Shown piece by piece: positions 1 to 7,778 of a DNA stretch of 64,000 bases. Below the pieces are notes generated by a model that saw only the letters and a list, made by a program, of their open reading frames with translations, had not been told where the DNA came from and ran no database searches. Made by a program: the position numbers and the translations under genes. Origin of the DNA: Bacteroidota bacterium (lineage in GTDB: Bacteria > Bacteroidota > Bacteroidia > Flavobacteriales > Flavobacteriaceae); NCBI GenBank assembly GCA_018267095.1, contig JAFDZC010000006.1:310001-374000 (forward strand). Direction: 5' to 3'. The first letter of the stretch is position 1, and each line of letters opens with the position of its first letter.

Positions 1-577
1 GAGTGGCTTTGAAATTTCCGGCCAACAACAAACTGTTTCCGCTGGTGTTGCAGGTAAAATCTTGGGCTTGACCACTGATGCTGGCGCGTGCTAATTTTTT
101 CAAATTTCCTGCTACACTTGCGGCTTGAATGCGTCCACAAAATGAACTATTGTCGGTAGCGGTTAATCGTATTTTCTCGGCCGCGTTGATCATACCTTTG
201 AATTGCGCATTGTCTTCGAGCGAAATTTTGATTTTATCCACAAACAGAGTTTCGGCTACAGTAATCAAAGCCTGCTGAGTTGCTTTTATTTCGTTGATTT
301 CCGGATTGCTCACATACACTTTTATGGGGGTCTGAGTTGCATTTAACGTGTATACTTGTAATGTTTTTTGATTCACTTCAACTACGGTGTTTTTTAGTAA
401 TTCTGCATCGGATGATTCAAGTGATACTTGTGTTTTAGGGCTTTGAACGTAAATAAGTTCAATGTTTCCTTCTACTTTGATTTTGCTGAAATCAGTAATA
501 TTTCTGGTTTCAAGATTTTGACCTTTTGCCAGCATTCCCAACAGGAATAACGTGAGCGTTGTGATGATTTTTAACAT
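1..577 (-). CDS. Head GIN domain (DUF2807) exported protein, 3' part missing
   Basis: Reading leftward from an ATG at 577, an uninterrupted frame of 192 codons runs off the window start. It opens with a signal peptide (MLKIITTLTLFLLGMLAKGQ) and continues with the regular short beta-repeat character of head-GIN (DUF2807) proteins: alternating hydrophobic strands with K/T/S/N turns such as EIKATQQALITV and KIRLTATDNSSF. Such proteins are predicted beta-solenoids of the Bacteroidota envelope; their function is not established. It lies 67 bp downstream of the DUF4870 gene on the same strand, so the two may be co-transcribed. The C-terminus is outside the window, so its length and any sorting signal are unknown. 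Confidence 0.8.
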   Translation of the reverse strand, partial: MLKIITTLTLFLLGMLAKGQNLETRNITDFSKIKVEGNIELIYVQSPKTQVSLESSDAELLKNTVVEVNQKTLQVYTLNATQTPIKVYVSNPEINEIKATQQALITVAETLFVDKIKISLEDNAQFKGMINAAEKIRLTATDNSSFCGRIQAASVAGNLKKLARASISGQAQDFTCNTSGNSLLLAGNFKAT

Positions 578-592
578 GATTCGTTTTTTGAT

Positions 593-631
593 TGATGATG
601 ATTTGATGATGATGATTTGATGATGATTGAA
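593..631. repeat. GATGATGATTT microsatellite
   Basis: Short tandem repeat built from GATGATGATTT-like units between the DUF4870 stop and the head-GIN start, just upstream of the latter's ATG. Slippage here could change leader length. No function is demonstrated. Confidence 0.6.
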
Positions 632-644
632 GCTCTACTGTTTT

Positions 645-1100
645 TTATTTTAAAAAGTTAATGGTGAATGGATATTTAAAGTCGTCGCCGTTGGCTGTTT
701 TTACCGAAGCGTAAATGATTAAGAAAAACTCGGCGACTTTGAGCATCGCAAAAACCAAAACGGCTAAGATTCCTAGGGTCAGCCAACCGTTAAGGTCACT
801 AAAGTCGAAGTCGGTAAAGGTAAAATCGCCGTCTTCAAGATGAGCATTGAAATGTGCGTGGTTAAAAAAAGTAACCAGAAAAATGGGTACAGCAATCAAG
901 GCTAGTATGCATGAATACATAAACAAACTCAATTGAAAGTTGAGCGTCTGTTTGGCTTGTTGTTCAACATATTCAGATTTGTCTTTGTTGGCGCCCCAAA
1001 TAATAATTGGAAAAATAAAATTTCCTAATGGGATAAAATATTGAGTCAAAGTGCTCAAGTTGATAAAAGCTGCGGTTTGAGTTTGTTTTGTGGTTTCCAT
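645..1100 (-). CDS. DUF4870 domain membrane protein
   Basis: A 151-residue integral membrane protein. The N-terminal segment 'LGNFIFPIIIWGANKD' followed by 'AKQTLNFQLS' is the characteristic start of DUF4870 (Tic20-like fold) proteins. There are three to four hydrophobic segments, at about residues 20-37, 55-80 and 105-135, with an acidic loop (DGDFTFTDFDFSD) between the last two. Its role is unknown. In Bacteroidota it often sits beside head-GIN or PspC-type envelope genes, as here. ATG at 1100 is the only sensible start. The 1101-1256 gap separates it from the divergent DUF4442 gene and should hold both promoters. Confidence 0.8.
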   Translation of the reverse strand: METTKQTQTAAFINLSTLTQYFIPLGNFIFPIIIWGANKDKSEYVEQQAKQTLNFQLSLFMYSCILALIAVPIFLVTFFNHAHFNAHLEDGDFTFTDFDFSDLNGWLTLGILAVLVFAMLKVAEFFLIIYASVKTANGDDFKYPFTINFLK

Positions 1101-1256
1101 AATATTATAGAATGAATAGTAATTTCTTATGCAAATATATGTTCAAAAGACAATACCTTGTATCGCATAGTAGTGTATATTAACAAAATTTTAACAAATG
1201 ATGATAATTAATATATACATTCAAAAGAGCTATATTTACCAGTAAAATCAATACTT

Positions 1257-1721
1257 ATGGAGCTTTCTCCCTTTAAAGTGAACCTGTTTTTGTTTTTTAA
1301 ATTACCCGCTGCATTTTGGTGTGGTGTTCGTTTAAAAAAACTCAGCTGTACAGATTCAGTAGTATGTGTTCGTCATCGTTGGATCAATCAAAATCCTTTT
1401 AAATCCATGTATTTTGCTGTTCAAGCCATGGCCGCCGAACTATCTACAGGCGCTTTGGTCATGAGTCATATCAAACAAAGCGGGCGCTCAATTTCAATGT
1501 TGGTCGCTTCGAGTCAAAGTACTTTTAGCAAAAAAGCCACCGGCAAAATTTATTTTACTTGCTCTGCCGGAGAGAAAATCAAACAAGCCATCGCGCAGAC
1601 CATTCAAACCGGCGAAGGTGTAACGGTTGTTTTAGAATCAATAGGAGTAAACCAACAAAACGAACAAGTGTCCATTATGCAGTTCGAGTGGACACTCAAA
1701 TTAAAGTCGAACATGCGTTAA
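1257..1721 (+). CDS. DUF4442 hot-dog fold thioesterase-like protein
   Basis: A 154-residue soluble protein. The arrangement 'VRHRWINQNPFKSMYFAVQAMAAELSTGAL' is typical of DUF4442 (YiiD-C / PaaI-like hot-dog) proteins, in which the first helix follows an N-P-x-x-S-M motif. The family is assumed to act on acyl-thioesters, but the substrate is not known. It is divergent from the DUF4870 gene and 57 bp upstream of the epimerase gene, which has its own promoter-like element. ATG at 1257 gives the expected family length. Confidence 0.75.
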   Translation: MELSPFKVNLFLFFKLPAAFWCGVRLKKLSCTDSVVCVRHRWINQNPFKSMYFAVQAMAAELSTGALVMSHIKQSGRSISMLVASSQSTFSKKATGKIYFTCSAGEKIKQAIAQTIQTGEGVTVVLESIGVNQQNEQVSIMQFEWTLKLKSNMR

Positions 1722-1739
1722 AGCCAACACAATTGTGAC

Positions 1740-1768
1740 TTGATTTCACTTTGTCAGGCTTAACTTTG
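1740..1768 (+). promoter_or_regulatory. Candidate Bacteroidota promoter for the TIGR01777 gene
   Basis: TTG at 1740-1742, an 18-bp spacer, then TAACTTTG at 1761-1768, fitting the flavobacterial TTG-N17-23-TAnnTTTG pattern. It lies 10 nt before the ATG at 1779, so the leader would be very short. Confidence 0.55.
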
Positions 1769-1778
1769 GAAATAAAAA

Positions 1779-2684
1779 ATGAAAATTCTACTCACAGGCG
1801 CTACCGGTTTGATAGGTTCGACACTTACCGAACTTTTGCTCAACCATGGTCATGAAGTTCATTATTTAACCACCCGAACCAGCCAAATTAAAAAGCAACC
1901 GAATCTCAAAGGTTTTATCTGGAATCCATCCCAAGGAACATTTGACCAAAACGCTTTTTTAGAAGTTGACGCGATTGTTCATTTAGCCGGGGCTTCCATC
2001 ACGAAGCCTTGGACCAAAAAATATAAATTCGAAATCCTCGAAAGCCGAATCAACGCTACCAATACCTTATACAAAGCACTCAAAGAAGTGCCCAATCAAG
2101 TTACGCAATTCATTACCGCGTCGGGCGTGGCGATTTATCCCAATAGTGCCAGCCAAATTTACACCGAAGACTTTTTAGGATCAGCACCCGGCTTTCTATC
2201 GCATGTGGTCGAAAAATGGGAAGAAAGCGCTCAAAAATTCAAACATCTAAACATTCAAGTTTGTGTCATGCGCACCGGTGTGGTTCTGGCCCAACACGGC
2301 GGAGCTTTTCCGCAAATGCTGCAACCTATTAAAATGGGTTTTGGTGCAGGCATTGGTTCTGGTCAGCAGCACATTTCTTGGATTCACCTCACCGACATCG
2401 CTCGTTTATATACAACAGCACTCGAGCAAAAATGGCAAGGCGTCTATAATGCGGTGGCACCTGAACCGGTGACCAATCAAGTTTTAACCCGCAAAATAGC
2501 CGAACGATTAGACAAAAAAATCTGGTTGCCCAATTTTCCCCAGAAAGTCATTGAAATTCTCATCGGCGAACGCAGTATTTTGGTTACGGCCGATCAAATC
2601 ATTAAGCCACAGCGAGCGCTCGAGGCACATTTTCAGTATCAGTTCCCTGATATTGACAGCGCACTGAGTAACTTAATTCCATAA
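1779..2684 (+). CDS. TIGR01777 family NAD(P)-dependent epimerase-like oxidoreductase
   Basis: A 301-residue extended SDR protein. The Rossmann dinucleotide-binding motif GATGLIG lies at residues 7-13, followed by 'IVHLAGASI' (the family's typical second strand) and 'FITASGVAIYP' around the active-site region. The C-terminal 50 residues (LPNFPQKVIEILIGE...) match the DUF1731 tail found in TIGR01777 proteins (SDR39U1/YfcH relatives). The reaction is not known; a sugar-nucleotide substrate is often assumed without proof. It ends at a strong terminator hairpin, so it is probably monocistronic. Confidence 0.85.
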   Translation: MKILLTGATGLIGSTLTELLLNHGHEVHYLTTRTSQIKKQPNLKGFIWNPSQGTFDQNAFLEVDAIVHLAGASITKPWTKKYKFEILESRINATNTLYKALKEVPNQVTQFITASGVAIYPNSASQIYTEDFLGSAPGFLSHVVEKWEESAQKFKHLNIQVCVMRTGVVLAQHGGAFPQMLQPIKMGFGAGIGSGQQHISWIHLTDIARLYTTALEQKWQGVYNAVAPEPVTNQVLTRKIAERLDKKIWLPNFPQKVIEILIGERSILVTADQIIKPQRALEAHFQYQFPDIDSALSNLIP

Positions 2685-2711
2685 AAAAAGCCCCATTTTT
2701 CGGGGCTTTTT
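2685..2711 (+). terminator. Rho-independent terminator after the epimerase gene
   Basis: AAAAAGCCCC (2685-2694), a 7-nt loop, then GGGGCTTTTT (2702-2711): a perfect 10-bp stem ending in a T run, directly after the stop codon. Confidence 0.85.
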
Positions 2712-2786
2712 CACTATAAGTGGGTGAATTAATAATACTAAAGCTAGTGCTAACCTTCATTATTGAGAGCAACAAACTTAAATAAA

Positions 2787-2802
2787 ACGAAAACGTTATC
2801 GT
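2787..2802. promoter_or_regulatory. LacI-type operator-like palindrome (one mismatch)
   Basis: ACGAAAACGTTATCGT is a 16-bp palindrome with one mismatched pair. Its core, GAAAACGTTATC, resembles the perfect palindrome at 44331-44350. It lies in the 368-bp gap between the epimerase gene and grpE, about 250 bp from the nearest start, so its target is unclear. Confidence 0.35.
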
Positions 2803-2837
2803 CTTAAAAATCTATTAATTTTTCTTTTTTAACATTT

Positions 2838-2919
2838 GGGCAGTCTTTCCCGCTATTCGCTGCTATCTTTTGCTTTTTAAAGAACAAAGCAAAAGGATAT
2901 TCGCTGTTATCGGGACTGC
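2838..2919 (+). repeat. Family A palindromic intergenic repeat, copy 1
   Basis: Outer arms GGGCAGTC...GGGACTGC enclose inner arms ATCTTTTGCTTT (2865-2876) and AAAGCAAAAGGAT (2886-2898). The outer half 'CCGCTATTCGCT' and right side 'TTCGCTGTTATCGGGAC' recur in the other family A copies. With the terminator, the operator-like palindrome and the promoter at 2968-3000, it accounts for most of the 2685-3052 gap. No gene was seen there. Confidence 0.75.
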
Positions 2920-2967
2920 ATTGAAACTACTGTGTGTCATCAAATCCACAACTAAAATCAATGACAA

Positions 2968-3000
2968 TTTGGCATTATAGGTCAATTGGCAATACATTTG
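2968..3000 (+). promoter_or_regulatory. Candidate grpE-dnaJ promoter
   Basis: TTTG at 2968-2971, a 21-bp spacer and TACATTTG at 2993-3000 match the primary-sigma promoter of Bacteroidota. It starts 52 nt before the grpE ATG. No CIRCE-like inverted repeat was seen. Confidence 0.6.
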
Positions 3001-3052
3001 CAATGCGGGCGAAGAATTTTTTACCCAAAACTCAGAATAAAATAAACGCAAA

Positions 3053-3607
3053 ATGACAACTGAAAACACTGAAAAAGAAATCATCAATGAAAATCCGGCG
3101 GCCGAAAATACCGACTCAGCACAAGTTGAATCGGCAGTTGAACCCGCTGAAAGCCTAACGCCTGAGCAAAAACTCGAGGAAGAATTGGCGCAAGAGAAAG
3201 ACAAGTTTTTAAGACTTTTTGCTGAATTTGAAAACTATAAACGCCGCACGGCCAAAGAGCGAATCGATTTGTTTAAAACAGCCAATCAAGAAGTTCTTCA
3301 GGCTTTGTTGCCGGTTATTGACGACTTTGATCGCGCTTTAGTCGAGATTAAAAAGTCAGAAGATGACATTCTTTTAAAAGGTGTTGAACTCATTTATGAC
3401 AAATTTACATCAACGCTCACCGCAAAAGGATTAGAAGTGGTTGCCGTTCAAGCCGGTGATGCTTTTGACGCTGATTTTGCCGAAGCCATCACACAAATTC
3501 CGTCGCCAACTCCAGAACTCAAAGGTAAAATTGTTGATGTAATCGAAAAAGGCTACAAACTAGGGGACAAAATTATTCGTTTCCCTAAAGTTGTGGTAGG
3601 CAACTAA
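3053..3607 (+). CDS. grpE: Nucleotide exchange factor GrpE
   Basis: A 184-residue co-chaperone that drives ADP release from DnaK. The N-terminal 45 residues are acidic and low-complexity ([20 protein letters not shown]). They are followed by the long coiled-coil dimerisation helix (about 48-90, '[19 protein letters not shown]') and a beta domain ending in the family hallmark '[16 protein letters not shown]'. It is 40 bp upstream of dnaJ and is expected to be co-transcribed with it. A consensus promoter lies just upstream, and dnaK is not in the window. ATG at 3053 is the usual start and length. Confidence 0.97.
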   Translation: MTTENTEKEIINENPAAENTDSAQVESAVEPAESLTPEQKLEEELAQEKDKFLRLFAEFENYKRRTAKERIDLFKTANQEVLQALLPVIDDFDRALVEIKKSEDDILLKGVELIYDKFTSTLTAKGLEVVAVQAGDAFDADFAEAITQIPSPTPELKGKIVDVIEKGYKLGDKIIRFPKVVVGN

Positions 3608-3647
3608 AGATATTTCCCGCAAGGGTCAACTGAATTCTGAACAGAAA

Positions 3648-4754
3648 ATGAAAAAAGATTTTTACGAAATATTAGGCGTACCTAAAAACGCTTCTGAGGC
3701 CGAAATCAAAAAGGCTTATCGCAAAAAAGCCATTGAGTTTCACCCGGATAAAAATCCAGGTGACAAACAAGCTGAAGAGAATTTTAAATTGGCCGCCGAA
3801 GCCTACGAAGTGCTTAGCGACAGTCAAAAACGCGCTCGTTATGACCAATACGGTCACCAAGCTTTTGACGGAGCCGGCGGATTTGGCGGTGGACACCACA
3901 TGAATATGGACGATATCTTCAGTCAATTTGGCGATATCTTCGGTGGCGCTTTTGGCGGATTTGGCGGATCATCCGGACAACGTCGCGTAGTCAAAGGCAG
4001 TAATTTGCGCATCAAAGTAAAACTCACTTTAGATGAAATTGCCAACGGCGTTGAGAAAAAAGTAAAAGTGAAACGCAAAGTACAAGCGCCGGGTGTTAGC
4101 TATAAAACCTGCGGAACTTGTAACGGCCAGGGCCGAGTGATGCGTGTGACCAATACTATTTTGGGTCGTATGCAAACTTCTACGACCTGTCCTACTTGTG
4201 GTGGCGCAGGTCAAATGATCGATAAAAAACCGGCCAATGCCGACGCACACGGAATGATCCTCGAAGACGAAACCGTTTCAATCAAAATTCCTGCAGGTGT
4301 AGTTGATGGTATGCAACTCAAAGTCGCCAACAAAGGAAACGATGCTCCGGGCAACGGAATTCCCGGTGATTTGATTGTAGCCATAGAAGAAGTTGAGCAT
4401 GAATTCCTCAAAAGAGAAGGTGAAAATCTTCATTATGACCTATATATAAGCTTTTCAGAAGCCGCTTTGGGCGTGTCAAAAGACATCGACGCTGTGAACG
4501 GAAAAGTAAGAATCAAGCTTGAAGAAGGCATTCAATCAGGTAAAATATTGCGTCTAAAAGGTAAAGGAATTCCAAGTCTAAATAGTTATGGCAGAGGCGA
4601 TTTGCTTGTTCATGTCAATGTTTGGACACCCAAAGTACTCAACAAAGAACAACGAGAATTTTTCGAAAAAAACCTAACCAACGAACACTTTATTCCCAAC
4701 CCGGAAAAGTCTGACAAATCTTTTTTTGAAAAAGTTAAGGATATGTTTTCTTAG
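3648..4754 (+). CDS. dnaJ: Chaperone DnaJ with reduced zinc domain
   Basis: A 368-residue Hsp40 that stimulates DnaK ATPase and delivers substrates. The J domain (1-70) carries HPD at residues 33-35, followed by a Gly/Phe-rich linker (about 77-118) and C-terminal substrate-binding domains starting near 210. The central zinc domain has only two CxxCxGxG motifs, CGTCNGQG (C155/C158) and CPTCGGAG (C181/C184), where classical DnaJ has four. A single zinc site is therefore expected. Similar reduced versions are, from memory, usual in Flavobacteriaceae, so this is probably lineage-specific rather than a defect. It is second gene of the grpE operon and is followed by a strong terminator. Confidence 0.96.
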   Translation: MKKDFYEILGVPKNASEAEIKKAYRKKAIEFHPDKNPGDKQAEENFKLAAEAYEVLSDSQKRARYDQYGHQAFDGAGGFGGGHHMNMDDIFSQFGDIFGGAFGGFGGSSGQRRVVKGSNLRIKVKLTLDEIANGVEKKVKVKRKVQAPGVSYKTCGTCNGQGRVMRVTNTILGRMQTSTTCPTCGGAGQMIDKKPANADAHGMILEDETVSIKIPAGVVDGMQLKVANKGNDAPGNGIPGDLIVAIEEVEHEFLKREGENLHYDLYISFSEAALGVSKDIDAVNGKVRIKLEEGIQSGKILRLKGKGIPSLNSYGRGDLLVHVNVWTPKVLNKEQREFFEKNLTNEHFIPNPEKSDKSFFEKVKDMFS

Positions 4755-4822
4755 ATTAAAAAATTATTATACATTTGAAAAAATACTAGGCAACTAGTAA
4801 TTTCTTTTTCATAGCAATTTTT

Positions 4823-4860
4823 CCCATCCTTATTGTCCAAATAAGGGTGGGTTTTTTTTT
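4823..4860 (+). terminator. Rho-independent terminator of the grpE-dnaJ operon
   Basis: CCCATCCTTATT pairs over 12 bp (one G-U) with AATAAGGGTGGG, with a 5-nt loop and then nine T residues. Confidence 0.9.
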
Positions 4861-4918
4861 GTAACGAATCACTTACAGCATTTACTAATTTTCTACATTT
4901 ACAAAAATCATTACCCAC

Positions 4919-5842
4919 ATGAGTAACATACTTGAAGTCGAAAAAGTGGTCAAGCAATACGGCGATTATACAGCGCTCAACCACGTTTCACTTTCGGTGC
5001 CTAAAGGCAGTATTTATGGCCTTTTAGGTCCGAACGGAGCCGGAAAAACTTCTCTGATCCGCATCATCAATCAAATCACTTTGCCCGACAGCGGAACCGT
5101 TCTTTTTGACGGCGAAAAACTCCAACCGCACCACGTACAGCATATTGGCTATTTGCCCGAAGAACGCGGTTTGTACAAAACCATGAAAGTGGGTGAGCAG
5201 TGTTTGTATTTGGCGCAACTCAAAGGATTGTCCAAAGCTGAGGCCACCGCGCAACTCAAATATTGGTTTGACCGACTGGATATTCACGGTTGGTGGAACA
5301 AAAAAATCCAAGAACTCTCCAAAGGAATGGCGCAAAAAATCCAGTTTGTGGTTTGTGTGTTGCACCGCCCGAAGTTGCTCATATTTGACGAACCTTTTTC
5401 AGGTTTTGATCCGGTCAATGCCAACATCATCAAAGACGAAATCCTCGAACTCAAACGACAAGGATCTACCATTATTTTTTCTACGCACCGCATGGAAAGC
5501 GTTGAAGAATTGTGTGATCACATTGCACTAATTCACAAATCCAACAAACTCATCGAAGGCAAACTGACCGATGTCAAAAAAGAATACCGTACCAACAGTT
5601 TCGAAGTAGGCATTCTGACCGAAAATGTCGAAGGTTTGATGTATGATTTAACCCAAAAATTCACCGTGGGTCAAACTGATTTTAAATCACTCAACGATGA
5701 GCTTAAATTGCAAATCGAACTCGGAAGCGCGATGCCCAACGAACTTTTGAATGTGCTTGCCGGCCGTGGACAAGTCACTCATTTTATGGAGAAAATTCCG
5801 AGTGTAAACGATATTTTCATCAAGACGGTTGCCAGTAATTAA
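4919..5842 (+). CDS. ABC transporter ATP-binding protein (NatA/GldA-like)
   Basis: A 307-residue ABC ATPase that should power the permease encoded next. Walker A is GPNGAGKT (about residues 38-45), the signature is LSKGMAQK, and Walker B is LLIFDEPFSGFD, followed by the H-loop 'STHRMESVEE'. The C-terminal 80 residues form a DUF4162-type extension seen in NatA/YhaQ-type exporters. The 29-bp gap to the permease implies an operon. It belongs to the ABC-2 exporter group. A drug, sodium or gliding-related substrate cannot be told from sequence, and I do not call it GldA because the gldF/gldG partners are absent. Confidence 0.88.
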   Translation: MSNILEVEKVVKQYGDYTALNHVSLSVPKGSIYGLLGPNGAGKTSLIRIINQITLPDSGTVLFDGEKLQPHHVQHIGYLPEERGLYKTMKVGEQCLYLAQLKGLSKAEATAQLKYWFDRLDIHGWWNKKIQELSKGMAQKIQFVVCVLHRPKLLIFDEPFSGFDPVNANIIKDEILELKRQGSTIIFSTHRMESVEELCDHIALIHKSNKLIEGKLTDVKKEYRTNSFEVGILTENVEGLMYDLTQKFTVGQTDFKSLNDELKLQIELGSAMPNELLNVLAGRGQVTHFMEKIPSVNDIFIKTVASN

Positions 5843-5871
5843 AAGATTTATTGATTAAATAAAACAGATAT

Positions 5872-7176
5872 ATGAGCATTTTATCACTCATCATCAAACG
5901 AGAATTCATCGCCAAAGTGCGCAACAAGTCTTTTATCGTCATGACTTTTTTAAGCCCGTTGCTTTTTGTGGGTATAGCGGCTTTTATTGGTTATTTGAGT
6001 TCGCTCAAAGCCGATGTCAAACGCATCGCCATTCACGATGAAACCGGCATTTTTGCGCCCGAATTCAAAAACACCGACGAGTTTCATTACCTCGATTTAT
6101 CCAAAGTCGATATGAAAATCCTCAAAGACAGCATCATGGCCGAAAGCTATGAAGGTTTGTTGTATATCCCCAAAACCGATAGCATTCAAAAACTCAAAAG
6201 CGGAATTCAATACTTGTCTAACGACAGCCCGAGCATTGCTTTTCTTGGAAACACTGAAGAAGTCATTGCCAAAAAAATCACCCAACTCAATTTTGAACGC
6301 GCCCAATTAGACACGCTCAAGATTCGTCAGGCGCAGGCCGAAGTCGATATCAAAGTTGCCAAAGCCTCCGGCGAAGAAAGCGTCAAAGGCCTCAACGAAA
6401 TCAAAATCGCCATAGGTTGTACGTTTGGATATCTCATCATGATGTTCATCATCATCTACGGAAACATGGTCATGCGCAGCGTGATTGAAGAAAAAACCAA
6501 CCGCATCATCGAAATCATCATTTCCTCGGTCAAACCGTTTCAACTCATGATGGGCAAAATCATCGGAACCTCACTAGCCGGCGTTTTACAATTCTTTATT
6601 TGGGCCTTGCTCGGACTTGGGCTCATGTTTGGCGCTTCGGCCTTTTTCGGAGTCAACGCCACACCGGCTGCTGCACAAATGAATCCTGAAATGATGCATC
6701 AAGCGCAAGCGCAACTTTCCACCGCGCAGTTATATATTCATGAACTTTGGAACTTGCCCATTGCGACCATTATCTTGAGTTTCATTGTCTATTTTGTGGG
6801 CGGATATTTCTTATACAGTTCATTCTATGCCGCCATCGGAGCCGCCGTAGACAGCGAAACCGATTCGCAACAATTTCTTTTACCCATCATCATGCCCTTG
6901 GTTTTAGGCGTGTACATTGGTATTTTTACGGTCATCAACGATCCACACGGAAGTGTCGCGACCATATTCTCGATGGTACCGCTCACATCGCCCATTGTCA
7001 TGCTGATGCGCATTCCGTTTGGGGTGCCTTGGTGGCAAATCCTGTTGTCCATGGTCTTGTTGTTCGGAACCTTTTTGGGCGTGGTTTGGTTTGCTTCCAA
7101 AATTTACCGCGTGGGCATTCTCATGTACGGCAAAAAACCAACTTGGAAAGAACTCTACAAATGGCTTAAATATTAG
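5872..7176 (+). CDS. ABC-2 type transporter permease (NatB/YhaP-like)
   Basis: A 434-residue membrane partner of the preceding ATPase. One N-terminal membrane segment (about 20-43) is followed by a large periplasmic domain (44-170) and five to six clustered C-terminal segments. The cytosolic motif 'VIEEKTNRIIEIIISSVKPFQLMMGK' region, following the second membrane segment, is the hallmark of NatB/YhaP permeases (COG1668). A Met/Gln/Ala-rich insertion (about 265-285, 'AAQMNPEMMHQAQAQLST') sits in an extracytoplasmic loop. The stop codon is followed at once by an NNNCTGAG repeat array that opens a 600-bp non-coding region. Confidence 0.88.
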   Translation: MSILSLIIKREFIAKVRNKSFIVMTFLSPLLFVGIAAFIGYLSSLKADVKRIAIHDETGIFAPEFKNTDEFHYLDLSKVDMKILKDSIMAESYEGLLYIPKTDSIQKLKSGIQYLSNDSPSIAFLGNTEEVIAKKITQLNFERAQLDTLKIRQAQAEVDIKVAKASGEESVKGLNEIKIAIGCTFGYLIMMFIIIYGNMVMRSVIEEKTNRIIEIIISSVKPFQLMMGKIIGTSLAGVLQFFIWALLGLGLMFGASAFFGVNATPAAAQMNPEMMHQAQAQLSTAQLYIHELWNLPIATIILSFIVYFVGGYFLYSSFYAAIGAAVDSETDSQQFLLPIIMPLVLGVYIGIFTVINDPHGSVATIFSMVPLTSPIVMLMRIPFGVPWWQILLSMVLLFGTFLGVVWFASKIYRVGILMYGKKPTWKELYKWLKY

Positions 7177-7200
7177 TGACTGAGTTTCTGAGCTGTTGCG
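7177..7200 (+). repeat. NNNCTGAG octamer array after a stop codon
   Basis: Three contiguous octamers, TGACTGAG, TTTCTGAG and CTGTTGCG, begin directly after the stop codon of the permease gene (TAG 7174-7176). They are the reverse complement of the CTCAGNNN units found before start codons. Confidence 0.55.
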
Positions 7201-7207
7201 TTTTTTT

Positions 7208-7286
7208 GAAGCCGGGAACCTGCTGTTCGCTGTATCTTTTGCTCTGCTGCGCGCCGCAAAAGGATGCCGCTGCCATCAGGGCTAGG
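7208..7286 (+). repeat. Family A palindromic intergenic repeat, copy 2
   Basis: Begins GAAGCCGGGAACCTGCTG, has inner arms TATCTTTTGC and GCAAAAGGAT around a GC-rich loop, and ends GCTGCCATCAGGGCTAGG. It is nearly the reverse complement of the copies at 24411 and 36541. Confidence 0.85.
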
Positions 7287-7467
7287 AGTTAGATGTAACC
7301 GGAAAGATTTGTCTTAATTGAAGCAAGTCAAAAGACAATTTTGAGTTGCGGTGCTGTTGTTGGATGCCCCGCTAATTGTAGGTTTCGTTTTTTTCTAAGC
7401 TAAGTTTTAAAATTATTTGAGCTAAACGATTGGAGATAAAATCAAGTTCAATTTTGATTTGTTAAAA

Positions 7468-7542
7468 TGTGTCATTTTTTTATTTTTTTTCAAAATGACA
7501 CAGAATTTGTGTCAAAAAAATTTTTTTGAAAAAAATGACACA
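7468..7542. promoter_or_regulatory. 40-bp phased direct repeat of TGTGTCA/TGACACA palindromes
   Basis: Half-sites TGTGTCA at 7468 and 7508 and TGACACA at 7496 and 7536 repeat with exactly 40-bp spacing, so two units lie in tandem. The central pair, TGACACA-GAATT-TGTGTCA, is a perfect palindrome. Between them is almost pure A/T. It sits about 240 bp upstream of a sigma54-type AAA+ regulator and looks like a protein-binding array, but no known regulator motif is matched with certainty. Confidence 0.4.
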
Positions 7543-7720
7543 AAAGTTGTTGCAATTTGTTTTCTCATTTCAAAATTGCAACAAAATATTTTTATTAGTT
7601 TCCGGAAATAATTTCGAATTTGCGTTTCAATCTGCGTCTCGTTATTTTGTGGTGTCCAACAACTATTTAATATTTGCCATATTCACTCAGCTTCACGACC
7701 TTTGCCGAAAAACAAATATA

Positions 7721-7776
7721 CTCAGCGACTCAGCAGCTCAGGTGCTCAGTCGCTCAATAGCTTAGCAACTCAAATG
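7721..7776 (+). repeat. CTCAGNNN octamer array abutting a start codon
   Basis: Seven contiguous octamers: CTCAGCGA, CTCAGCAG, CTCAGGTG, CTCAGTCG, CTCAATAG, CTTAGCAA and CTCAAATG. The first five positions are nearly fixed and the last three are variable. The array ends 2 nt before the ATG at 7779. Confidence 0.75.
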
Positions 7777-7778
7777 AT

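Larger units (their letters stand above)
7177..7778. other. 602-bp non-coding repeat module between ABC permease and regulator
   Basis: This stretch holds, in order: NNNCTGAG octamers (7177-7200), a family A palindromic repeat (7208-7286), an AT-rich segment without clear structure, a 40-bp direct repeat containing four TGTGTCA/TGACACA half-sites (7468-7542), more AT-rich sequence, and CTCAGNNN octamers (7721-7776) ending 2 nt before the next ATG. The terminal octamer arrays are inverted relative to each other. I see no convincing gene; an open frame at 7526-7765 lies within repeats and has low-complexity, T-rich composition. Confidence 0.65.

Noticed and set aside
2863-3204. 113-codon minus-strand open frame over the grpE start
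   Set aside because: Overlaps the grpE coding region and a family A repeat; Ser/Cys-rich translation, no homology pattern.
6747-7169. 140-codon open frame on the plus strand
   Set aside because: Lies entirely inside the ABC permease gene in another frame and is rich in His/Arg/Phe, as expected of a shadow.
4919-7176. Gliding motility GldA-type transporter
   Set aside because: The ATPase resembles GldA, but the partner is a NatB-like permease and gldF/gldG are absent, so only a general exporter call is justified.
7526-7765. 79-codon open frame before the sigma54-type regulator
   Set aside because: It runs through the TGTGTCA repeats and the octamer array, with Phe/Asn/Ser-rich low-complexity translation; no recognisable protein features.
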